Part shown: positions 42,893 through 49,956 of the stretch, piece by piece
Numbering within the stretch: the first letter of the stretch is position 1
How the letters are laid out: each line of letters begins with the position of its first letter
Assembly: GCF_001592945.1 (NCBI RefSeq)
Contig: NZ_LRPB01000001.1
Location: 124,001-188,000 of the forward strand
DNA: 64,000 nucleotides
Reading direction: 5' to 3'
Source: Roseivirga seohaensis
Lineage (GTDB): Bacteria > Bacteroidota > Bacteroidia > Cytophagales > Cyclobacteriaceae
Position numbers and translations under genes: made by a program
Notes under the pieces: generated by a model
What the model was told of the DNA's origin: nothing
Seen by the model: only the letters and a program-made list of their open reading frames with translations
The model's database searches: none

Positions 42893-42971
42893 AACTCGCC
42901 AAAAGTTATTCAACAATTTTCTATGGTTCTATATAAGTCGGTTTTATTACGAGCTAAACTTTTGGAGAGTT
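42893..42971. repeat. Interspersed palindromic element, copy E
   Basis: Left arm AACTCGCCAAAAGTT (42893-42907), 49-base interior, right arm AACTTTTGGAGAGTT (42957-42971); the arms differ at one pairing position (G opposite A). It lies between the minus-strand zinc-ribbon gene (stop at 42983) and rarA, so it is immediately downstream of the former. Confidence 0.83.
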
Positions 42972-42982
42972 TATCAAGAGCA

Positions 42983-43231
42983 TCAAAACCTTCGCTCCCA
43001 CTGACTAGCATTCTGCTTTCTCTTGAGTTCGCCAGAGTCAATCATTTCCTGAAGGCGGGGCAAGCGTTCGGCATTTTTAGAGGTCATGTGCCAGTAACCG
43101 CAGTCACGACATTCATACACATTCTGTGGCCCTTGATGCTCGGCAAAACCTTTGTAAATATGCTGATCGATCAGGGCATCTTCGGCCAACTGCTGAGAAT
43201 CGTATTGAATTTTACCTGAGGAGCAACGCAT
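42983..43231 (-). CDS. Small zinc-ribbon-like protein
   Basis: An 82-residue protein beginning MRCSSGKIQYDSQQLAEDALIDQHI, with the possible metal motif ECRDCGYWHMTSKN: Cys3, the CxxC pair and His would give a small treble-clef or ribbon. Similar short proteins with the YxCxxCGxWHxT pattern are found widely in Bacteroidota and phages as uncharacterised genes. Basic tail at the C-terminus. A nucleic-acid-binding role is possible but only inferred. Confidence 0.72.
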   Translation of the reverse strand: MRCSSGKIQYDSQQLAEDALIDQHIYKGFAEHQGPQNVYECRDCGYWHMTSKNAERLPRLQEMIDSGELKRKQNASQWERRF

Positions 43232-43297
43232 AGCGCAAAGATACTGAAGAGGAATTGGTTTGGTGTAAAATTGATTGCTAAATCATCGACACCGTTG

Positions 43298-43521
43298 TCA
43301 AACAAACCTTTTGAACATAAAAGCTCGTCCTGAGCCAGATTTCAAGTACTTTTCAAATTCAAAAGCCTTGTATTTCTCAGGGAAATTAATGGTGAGCACC
43401 ACCTCAAAAGGTAGCCACTCACTTCGCCTTTATTGTGCCGTTTTAATCTTTCTTCAAGATTACCAGTACAACCTACGTAAGTGGAGTCATCAGAACATTT
43501 GAGGATGTAAACGGTGTGCAT
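43298..43521 (-). pseudogene. Frameshifted GIY-YIG endonuclease-like gene
   Basis: Read from ATG 43521 the first frame gives MHTVYILKCSDDSTYVGCTGNLEERLKRHNKGE, a textbook GIY-YIG opening (VYIL, YVG, R, H-N-K-G), then leaves the family and stops at 43342. From about residue 36 the conserved continuation (PFEVVLTINFPEKYKAFEFE, then KYLKSGSGRAF) is in another frame and runs to a stop at 43298. The total of 224 bases is not a multiple of three. The break lies near 43405-43420. It is either a real pseudogene or a sequencing error. The catalytic Glu (KAFEFEKYL) is in the second frame. Confidence 0.85.
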
Positions 43522-43583
43522 GGGTGAAATTCTTATTATTCAAGATAAAAAATTATGAGACTATTCACAGACAAGAAAAGTGA

Positions 43584-43600
43584 GTTTAAAAATTTTAAAC
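43584..43600. other. 17-base AT-rich palindrome
   Basis: GTTTAAAA-A-TTTTAAAC is a perfect palindrome around one central base, about 60 bases upstream of the GIY-YIG pseudogene start on its coding strand. It may be a relic promoter operator or a chance AT palindrome. Confidence 0.4.
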
Positions 43601-43631
43601 AGTCCAGCTTCACCAAGAGCTATAATTGACA

Positions 43632-43681
43632 GTCCACCTTCGCTAAAGCTACGGTGGACGCAGTGGTGGAGTTTCTCCACC
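43632..43681. repeat. Two GGTGGA-type hairpins downstream of ssrA
   Basis: Hairpin 1 has arms GTCCACC (43632-43638) and GGTGGAC (43653-43659). Hairpin 2 has GGTGGAG-TTT-CTCCACC (43665-43681). Both share the CACC/GGTGG core with the ssrA terminator at 43735-43766, so three related hairpins lie in 135 bases. GAGGCTTCG also occurs twice between them. Confidence 0.7.
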
Positions 43682-43726
43682 GAAGCCCGCAAGTACTGAG
43701 GCTTCGAAACAAGAGGCTTCGGTGGA

Positions 43727-43766
43727 TAAAAAAAGCCCACCTTCGCGCAAATGCGCTTCGGTGGGC
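43727..43766 (-). terminator. Intrinsic terminator of ssrA
   Basis: GCCCACC (43735-43741) and GGTGGGC (43760-43766) form the base of a hairpin with further pairing (GAAGCGCA/TGCGCGAA) inside. On the minus strand it is followed by TTTTTTTAT. It begins 6 bases after the tmRNA 3' end. Confidence 0.88.
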
Positions 43767-43771
43767 GAAGG

Positions 43772-44138
43772 TGGAGCCGGAGGGGTTCGAACCCTCGTCC
43801 AGATAAGGAACACTAAGCGCCTTCTACATGCTTATTCGCTGATTAATTTTCGAATGTAGCAAGGTCAGCAACCAACCTAATCTACACCTTATTCGCAATT
43901 GATCTTACCGCTTCTATCACGATACCTAGAAATGGCCAGGTTTGCGTGTGATGCCTCGATTTCCCACCCGGCAAACCAGAGGGTGAGAGAGACACATTAC
44001 TGCTAATTCTTAATTAGGCAGCAAGGGCGTATTGTCTTTCGCCAATTATAAATGTGAAAGTTTTATTTAAGGGAAATACTCACAACTCCCTGCATGCTTA
44101 CACTTGCATTACACCTACTGTCAATTCCAGTCGGCCCC
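43772..44138 (-). ncRNA. ssrA: Transfer-messenger RNA (tmRNA)
   Basis: One-piece tmRNA of about 367 bases. The 5' end GGGGCCGACTGGAATTGACA pairs with the 3' end CGGCTCC-A (7 base pairs with one G-U), and the T arm GGACGAGGGTTCGAACCCCTCC contains the TTCGA loop. The resume codon and tag lie at 44014-44043 and encode GERQYALAA followed by TAA, to which the charged alanine is added. The Ala-Leu-Ala-Ala end is the expected protease signal. tmRNA with SmpB rescues stalled ribosomes. Transcription is leftward and ends at the hairpin at 43727. The upstream gap 44139-44325 has a TACTTTCG box, one mismatch from the -7 consensus. Confidence 0.97.
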
Positions 44139-44325
44139 ATGTTATATAAGTAAAGGCCGTTTGCCTTTCCATTGAATCTGCGAAAGTACGGTCTTTTCTA
44201 CATCTTCTGAAACATCTTGAACAAAAGAATGTTGCCAGAAAGTTTCAAAACCCGCACTTATACTTATTCTTTAAAACCCTACGCCCCTAAAAAGGTTATG
44301 TAAGAACAAATTTAAAAAACGCATT

Positions 44326-44637
44326 ATGAAAACTACAGATAGAACACTTTCACAGGTATTGGCAGAGTTAAACGAACAAGGTTTTAAAGAGCAATTTACG
44401 GCCAAGGAAAAGAATATTGTGGCCACAGCCAGCAAAAAGGAGTACACACCTTACCAACTCAAAATCGTGAAAACGTATCGCTTTGATGGCATGACGAACC
44501 CTGGTGATGAAGAAGAGATTTTTGTGATCGAAGCCAATGATGGCACCAGAGGTACATTAATTATGGCTGGAGGCCCTGATCAGTCGCAGAATGTAGAGTT
44601 GGTGAAGGAAATTCCTGAGGCTGCTCCATTGGACTAA
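44326..44637 (+). CDS. Small conserved hypothetical protein
   Basis: A 103-residue acidic protein (MKTTDRTLSQVLAELNEQGF...) with a strand-rich second half (YQLKIVKTYRFDGMTNPGDEEEIFVIEANDG, TRGTLIMAGGP). Homologues in Bacteroidota are often labelled phosphoribosylpyrophosphate synthetase-like, but no PRPP motif is present and that label should not be trusted. It is divergent from ssrA and its last 77 bases overlap the convergent MOSC gene on the other strand. Confidence 0.75.
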   Translation: MKTTDRTLSQVLAELNEQGFKEQFTAKEKNIVATASKKEYTPYQLKIVKTYRFDGMTNPGDEEEIFVIEANDGTRGTLIMAGGPDQSQNVELVKEIPEAAPLD

Positions 44638-45118
44638 GCGTGTCATCAAGAGAAATCAAACCAGAGGTTAAGATTCTTGCGGTTATTCCTCCGTGCCCAC
44701 GCATGGCGTTATAACCGCCATTTCCTAAGTTCTCTTCCATTCTGGAACAAGGATGACAATCGCCAGTATGTTCCAACACTGCATTTCCAATTCGGAATTT
44801 CTTTCCTTTTAAGGCTTGAAGATTAATTCCTTCCACAACAATATTTCTTCTTAATAATAAAGGGTTAATTTCAGCTTGGCCAACCATAGAGGCTACAGCC
44901 TTAATATGCTCAGCTTGAATCAGCGTTACTTGCCTCTTTCCTCCTTTCGATGCGTAATGGTCGCCTGCTAAACCTACACCTTCAATGGCATTAACTTTTT
45001 CAACAGTTATTGGCAATTTTCCTCTTTCAGGTCGAATAGAAATAAAAATCACCTTGCCAGCTTGAGCAAACTGGTTGGTTAAATAAGGAATCGCCTTTTG
45101 CTCTAGTGAAAGCTTCAT
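44561..45118 (-). CDS. MOSC-domain protein
   Basis: A 185-residue MOSC protein. The core shows GLAGDHYASKGGKRQVTLIQ, LLRRNIVVEGI, and HTGDCHPCSRMEENLG with the conserved cysteine pair that in family members binds sulfur or molybdenum cofactor, then GHGGITARI. MOSC proteins deliver sulfur or handle molybdenum cofactor and detoxify N-hydroxylated compounds; there are no molybdoenzymes nearby. The last 25 residues are poorly conserved in character and overlap antisense with the 103-residue gene. It begins directly after the fatty-acid hydroxylase stop, so the two are co-transcribed. Confidence 0.88.
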   Translation of the reverse strand: MKLSLEQKAIPYLTNQFAQAGKVIFISIRPERGKLPITVEKVNAIEGVGLAGDHYASKGGKRQVTLIQAEHIKAVASMVGQAEINPLLLRRNIVVEGINLQALKGKKFRIGNAVLEHTGDCHPCSRMEENLGNGGYNAMRGHGGITARILTSGLISLDDTLSPMEQPQEFPSPTLHSATDQGLQP

Positions 45119-45973
45119 TTATTTCTTCGGTACAAGGTTTTGAACTTGTTCATCCTCTGGAACCCGGTAAGGCTGAAATGGAATTTTGAGCAGGTTCACC
45201 ATATCATCATTCTCTTTAGGATCCATGTGGGTGTCGATGCCATACACTAAAGATTTTGTATCTTCCACTTGGGCAAAAGTGCCGAAAATACGATCCCAGA
45301 TAGAAAAGATATTTCCGAAGTTAGTATCGGTTAAAGGTTGCGTATAATGATGATGCACCTTATGCATTAATGGCGTAACAAACAACCAAGAAAGCACTCT
45401 ATCTACTGATTTCGGCATGCGAATATTGGCATGAGTTATATGAGCGAAGAGCACAGAAAGGCTTTGGTACACCATAATAAGCCACATAGGTGCGCCTACA
45501 ATAATTACGGCAAGAATGGTAAATCCAATTCTGAAAATGGTTTCTCCTGGGTGATGTCGCAAACCCGTAGTAACATCTACTGTGGTATCGCTATGGTGTA
45601 CCAAATGAAATTTCCACATCCATTTTACTTTGTGCTCGGTATAATGCACTAAGTAAGCGCCAATAAAATCGAGCAGTAAAACACCAACAATCAATTGCCC
45701 CCAAAGCGGTAGATCAACAACATACAACAGTCCAAACTGATTATTAGCAACCATATCTGAAGCCGCCAAGAGTACACCGGCTAAACCAAAACCGATAATG
45801 GCTGTAGTTAAGGTGAAAAATAGGTTAAGCCCAGCGTGTCGTACTTTTTTATACTGGAAAGTAAAGAGTGGAAGCGTGCCTTCGACAACCCAAAAAACCA
45901 CCACTCCGCCAATTAAAATCCCCGCCCGAAACTCTGTGGGAATATTATCAAAGAAATTTACCAAACTTTCCAT
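45119..45973 (-). CDS. Sterol desaturase/fatty acid hydroxylase family protein
   Basis: A 284-residue inner-membrane di-iron enzyme with about four helices and the histidine-box set: HYTEHKVKWMW, HLVHHSD, LRHHPGE and HKVHHHY. These ligands bind two irons that hydroxylate or desaturate lipid chains with O2. The substrate could be a fatty acid, carotenoid or sphingolipid; Bacteroidota of this group make sphingolipids and hydroxy fatty acids, so those are candidates by inference. The MOSC gene follows directly. Confidence 0.9.
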   Translation of the reverse strand: MESLVNFFDNIPTEFRAGILIGGVVVFWVVEGTLPLFTFQYKKVRHAGLNLFFTLTTAIIGFGLAGVLLAASDMVANNQFGLLYVVDLPLWGQLIVGVLLLDFIGAYLVHYTEHKVKWMWKFHLVHHSDTTVDVTTGLRHHPGETIFRIGFTILAVIIVGAPMWLIMVYQSLSVLFAHITHANIRMPKSVDRVLSWLFVTPLMHKVHHHYTQPLTDTNFGNIFSIWDRIFGTFAQVEDTKSLVYGIDTHMDPKENDDMVNLLKIPFQPYRVPEDEQVQNLVPKK

Positions 45974-46065
45974 CTTACAATTTATTCTGCCTGCCTAACA
46001 TATGCAACGTTCAAGCTTAATTTAGAAAGCATAATTCTTTAACTTTCAATCATTAATCATCGACC

Positions 46066-47490
46066 ATGAAATTAAGAAGCCTCCTTACCTCCTCGCTTTT
46101 CTTTCTTACCATACAATTATCGTTTACTCAAGAATTCTCACGCGCAGTTCGTCCTTATGTAGCTGTTCAGGAAGATATTGTTGCCCTTACGCATGCTAAA
46201 ACCATTGACGGCACTGGTGCAGATATCAAAACGAATCAAACTTTGGTTTTCGAAAATGGAATTATTACCGCCATGGGAAATACGGGTGAAGTATCGATTC
46301 CGGCTGGCGCGAAGGTGATTGACTGCACAGGCAAAACAATAATGCCCGGAATGGTCATGCTTCACGAACATATTTTCTACCCCAAACCTTTCGATGGCAT
46401 TTTTAGCGTTTCACAAATGACATTCACGTTTCCGCGTCTTTATTTGGCCGGAGGAGTAACCACTATTCGCACTGCGGGTAGTATTGAACCGCAAACTGAT
46501 TTGAACATTAGAAAATGGATTGAGAAAGGAAGAATGTTGGGGCCCAAAATGGACTTAACAAGTCCGTTTATAGAAAGAGAAGGCACATCAGTACCGGAAG
46601 TGGGTGTGATTGAAAGCTCAGACGAAGCTGCAGAAATGGTGAATTATTGGGCAGACAGAGGTATTAATTCCTTTAAGGTTTATCAGAACATAACAAAAGA
46701 AGATTTAAAAAGCGTAGTAAACGCTGCGCACGCTAAAGGAAAAAAAGTAACTGGACATATCTGCTCAGTCACTTACCGCGAGGCTGCGGAAATAGGAATT
46801 GACAATATTGAGCATGGTTTCTTCCAAAGCTCTGATTTTGTAGGCGACAAGGTAGATGACTTCTGTCCTGCTTTTAAACGCGGACAAGCATTACGTGCCT
46901 TACCAGTAGACGCTCCAGAAATGAAAGAATTGATGGAATTCTTAATCGAGAAAGACGTAGCGGTAACTTCTACCCTTACTGTTTTTGAACCTTACACCAA
47001 TAGAGAAGTAGTTTTGGGTGGTGGTTTAGAAGCCATGAGTCCTGAAATTCGTGAAAGCCTAGAAACCAGCCATAAGCGTCAGCAAGGAAGAGACTCTACT
47101 TCTATTATTGCATTTCAAAAGCAAATGGCTTGGGAGAAAATGTTTTACGAAATGGGCGGAAAACTTTTGGCAGGCACCGACCCCACTGGGGCGGGCAGAA
47201 CCATTGCAGGCTACGCCAATCAGCGCATGATCGAGCTTTTTATTGAGGCAGGCTTTTCGTTAACCGAAGCTGTTAAAATATCAACTTTGGATGGTGCTAA
47301 ATTTTTAGAGCGTGCCGATAAAGTAGGCTCACTAGAAGTAGGAAAACAAGCCGACATCCTAATCATCGATGGAGATTTAGAAGCGGATGTGAGCAATATC
47401 CGTAAAATGGAAATTGTGTTTAAAGATGGCGTAGGCTTTAACTCTCCAGCCATTTTTAAATCAATGAACGGCAAAGTAGGTATGTATTAG
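46066..47490 (+). CDS. Secreted amidohydrolase
   Basis: A 474-residue exported metal-dependent hydrolase. The signal peptide ends near LSFTQ. Metal ligands are HEH in MVMLHEHIFYP, the likely carboxylated Lys in SFKVYQNIT, histidines in VTGHICSVTY and DNIEHGFF, and Asp in LAGTDPTGAG. It is a relative of the lipoprotein amidohydrolase at 14321, but the first metal motif differs (HEH versus HVH) and there is no lipobox. Substrate unknown; prolidase- or imidazolonepropionase-like. The DUF1569-like gene follows after 27 bases. Confidence 0.87.
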   Translation: MKLRSLLTSSLFFLTIQLSFTQEFSRAVRPYVAVQEDIVALTHAKTIDGTGADIKTNQTLVFENGIITAMGNTGEVSIPAGAKVIDCTGKTIMPGMVMLHEHIFYPKPFDGIFSVSQMTFTFPRLYLAGGVTTIRTAGSIEPQTDLNIRKWIEKGRMLGPKMDLTSPFIEREGTSVPEVGVIESSDEAAEMVNYWADRGINSFKVYQNITKEDLKSVVNAAHAKGKKVTGHICSVTYREAAEIGIDNIEHGFFQSSDFVGDKVDDFCPAFKRGQALRALPVDAPEMKELMEFLIEKDVAVTSTLTVFEPYTNREVVLGGGLEAMSPEIRESLETSHKRQQGRDSTSIIAFQKQMAWEKMFYEMGGKLLAGTDPTGAGRTIAGYANQRMIELFIEAGFSLTEAVKISTLDGAKFLERADKVGSLEVGKQADILIIDGDLEADVSNIRKMEIVFKDGVGFNSPAIFKSMNGKVGMY

Positions 47491-47517
47491 ATTTCTAATT
47501 TTTTTAAATAGACAATA

Positions 47518-47970
47518 ATGAAAAACATTTTTAAGCCAGAGGTAACTCAAGAGGTCATTGACAGAATCAATAAACTCACACCAGAAAGCCAACCGCTTTG
47601 GGGCAAAATGAATGTGGGACAAATGCTAGCACATTGCAGCGTTACTTATGAAATGATTTATGATGACACACATCAGCCGCCAAAAGGAATGATGAAATTG
47701 ATGTTGAGGTTTTTCGTGAAAGGAATGGTGACAAGCGAGAAGCCGTATAAAAAGAATTTAAGAACCGCTCCTCAGTTTTTAATGACTACTGAGAAAGACT
47801 TCGAAATAGAGAAAAAAAGACTGATTGACTACCTCTCAAAAACACAAGAACTTGGCGAAGCACATTTCGACAATAAGGAGTCACTTTCGTTTGGACGACT
47901 AAGCATCAACGAATGGAACAATATGTTTTATAAGCACCTTGACCATCATTTAAGTCAATTCAAAGCTTAA
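47518..47970 (+). CDS. DUF1569/DinB-like protein
   Basis: A 150-residue helical protein. LWGKMNVGQMLAHCSVTYEMI in the first third and YKHLDHHLSQF at the end carry the histidines that, in the DinB-like bundle, bind a metal; the pattern GKMxxxQMLxH is typical of DUF1569. Possibly a thiol-dependent transferase or hydrolase, though no substrate is known. It lies 27 bases after the amidohydrolase stop and may be co-transcribed with it. Confidence 0.77.
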   Translation: MKNIFKPEVTQEVIDRINKLTPESQPLWGKMNVGQMLAHCSVTYEMIYDDTHQPPKGMMKLMLRFFVKGMVTSEKPYKKNLRTAPQFLMTTEKDFEIEKKRLIDYLSKTQELGEAHFDNKESLSFGRLSINEWNNMFYKHLDHHLSQFKA

Positions 47971-48079
47971 TCTCACGCTAATAAAACATATCACAACTTT
48001 TAGTTTATCAGATCACAGAAAGCTCCTATTTTTATTTTTACTTTACTAAATACAAAGTATCTCAGATAAATTAATTGCA

Positions 48080-49954
48080 ATGAGGAAAAACAGTTCCTTT
48101 TTATCAATAACCATATTTCTAATTGGTTACCTATTTTGTCACCTTACACTATCAGCGCAATCAAGAAATGACAATAGTGCTGAGGTCTTAACTTATGATA
48201 AAAAGATAGAAATTGAAGGAAAAAAACTTTCAGTTTGGGTAGAAATATCGATTCAAATCAATAATCATGACGGTCAGCATATGACCCAAGTTGCTATACC
48301 TTTTTCAGCATCGAATAAGATCAAAGACCTTAGTGCATCAATAATTAATGCCTCTGGCAATGAGGTAAAAAAGCTAAAAAAGAGAGATGCTGTAGATGTA
48401 AGCAGCATTTCTGGTTACTCCCTTTACGAAGATGATTTTAATAAAGTCTTTGAGTTAAGCTACAATCAATATCCTTACGTGCTTAAATACAGCTATTCTA
48501 TTTCTTACAATGGCTTTCTTTCGATTGATGAATGGACTCCTGTAATAGCTCTAAATACAAATACAAAAAAGGCATCATTAACCTTAACCACACCAACCGA
48601 CTTTCAATTATCAATAAAAGAACAGAATATAAATCAAGCCATTAAAAATACAGAAGGTGGTAAAGTGATTTATAAATGGACAGGAAATTACACTGCTGAA
48701 AGCATTAAAAAAGAAGTATTTTCTCCTCCTATTCATGAGCTCATTCCTAAAGTCTCAATAGTACCTCTGAACTTCGAATATGGTCCCTCTGGAAGCTTTC
48801 AGTCATGGCAGTCTTATGGAGAATGGCTAAATCAGTTGAGCTATGGCCTTCATGATTTACCTGAAAGTGAGAAGCAGGTTGTCAAAAATTTAACTCAAGA
48901 TTTGCCAGATATAGAGTCAAAAGCCAATGTCCTTTATCATTATTTACAGGATAATATTAGGTATACCAATGTTGCAATTGGTATTGGAGGAATGCTTCCT
49001 TACCCCGCGAGTTACGTGGCTCAAAATAGATATGGTGACTGTAAGGCATTAACCAATTACATGCAGGCACTTTTAGCAGAAGCGGGTATTGAAGCCTTTT
49101 GTACTGATGTATATGCAGATAAAGTACCTATTGATATCGACACTAATTTCCCAAGTCAGCAGTTTAATCATGTCATTTTGGCCATTCCAACCAAAACAGA
49201 TACACTTTGGTTAGAGACCACAAGTAACATCAACCCTTTTGGTTATCTAGGAACCTTTACACAAAACCGTAAAGCGCTTTTAGTCAATTCTTCTCAAAGC
49301 AAAATCATCCAGATTCCTGCAATGACCAATGTAGAAACGCGAAGAGACACACGAATAGATATTTCCATCCAAGCTAAAAATAAAATACAGGCACAAGTAA
49401 ATAGCAAGTTCAGGGGCGATGACTTTGAAACCTTACTATACTACATGAAAAGTGAATCTAAGAGTGAAATAGATCGTTTTGCAAAATCAAAGCTACCCTA
49501 TCAACAGTCTCCATCAACCATCACTAAAATCAACCAAGAAACGCGTGATTCTCAAGAAATAATAGTGGAAGCTGAAATGAATCTATCCGACTATGGTCAG
49601 CAGTTTGGAGAAGCCAAAGTCTTGAATTTACCCAGACTAGATTTTCCAAAAATTGAAAGACCAACTGAAAGGAAATCTCCTCTCTTCTTTCCTTACCCTA
49701 TCCATTACAAAGATGAATTTGAGATAACAATTGATGAGAGCATTAAGGTTACTCTTTCAAATGGAAATGATAATATTGACTCAATTTTCGGAAGCTTTTC
49801 CGTTACATCCGAAAAAATAAATAATAAGATTATTCTGACTCGAGAATTTATAATTAAATCTGGCCGATACAAACCTGAAGATTATACTGATTTTTTTGAA
49901 TTTATATCTTCTATTAATGAATCAAGAGCCAAGACATTAATCACGCTAAAATAA
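48080..49954 (+). CDS. Secreted DUF3857-transglutaminase protein 1
   Basis: A 624-residue exported protein: signal peptide (about 1-27, ending LSAQS), a DUF3857 beta domain (about 55-220), and a transglutaminase-like domain (about 250-420) with the catalytic Cys in RYGDCKALTNYMQALL and the His of FNHVILAIP; the triad Asp/other residue follows. A C-terminal DUF3858-like beta domain is present. Two bases separate it from the next, paralogous gene. Such pairs are common in Bacteroidota and are presumed to process or crosslink envelope proteins or peptides; the substrate is unknown. Confidence 0.87.
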   Translation: MRKNSSFLSITIFLIGYLFCHLTLSAQSRNDNSAEVLTYDKKIEIEGKKLSVWVEISIQINNHDGQHMTQVAIPFSASNKIKDLSASIINASGNEVKKLKKRDAVDVSSISGYSLYEDDFNKVFELSYNQYPYVLKYSYSISYNGFLSIDEWTPVIALNTNTKKASLTLTTPTDFQLSIKEQNINQAIKNTEGGKVIYKWTGNYTAESIKKEVFSPPIHELIPKVSIVPLNFEYGPSGSFQSWQSYGEWLNQLSYGLHDLPESEKQVVKNLTQDLPDIESKANVLYHYLQDNIRYTNVAIGIGGMLPYPASYVAQNRYGDCKALTNYMQALLAEAGIEAFCTDVYADKVPIDIDTNFPSQQFNHVILAIPTKTDTLWLETTSNINPFGYLGTFTQNRKALLVNSSQSKIIQIPAMTNVETRRDTRIDISIQAKNKIQAQVNSKFRGDDFETLLYYMKSESKSEIDRFAKSKLPYQQSPSTITKINQETRDSQEIIVEAEMNLSDYGQQFGEAKVLNLPRLDFPKIERPTERKSPLFFPYPIHYKDEFEITIDESIKVTLSNGNDNIDSIFGSFSVTSEKINNKIILTREFIIKSGRYKPEDYTDFFEFISSINESRAKTLITLK

Positions 49955-49956
49955 TT

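Noticed and set aside
42809-43219. 136-residue open frame on the plus strand
   Set aside because: It covers the start of rarA, palindromic element E and the antisense of the zinc-ribbon gene. A frame that spans such unrelated features is not a plausible gene.
43275-43502. 75-residue open frame on the plus strand
   Set aside because: It is the antisense shadow of the frameshifted GIY-YIG gene, which has far better family support on the minus strand.
44326-44637. Phosphoribosylpyrophosphate synthetase identity
   Set aside because: The protein is too short and lacks any PRPP-binding motif. The label seems to be a database error.
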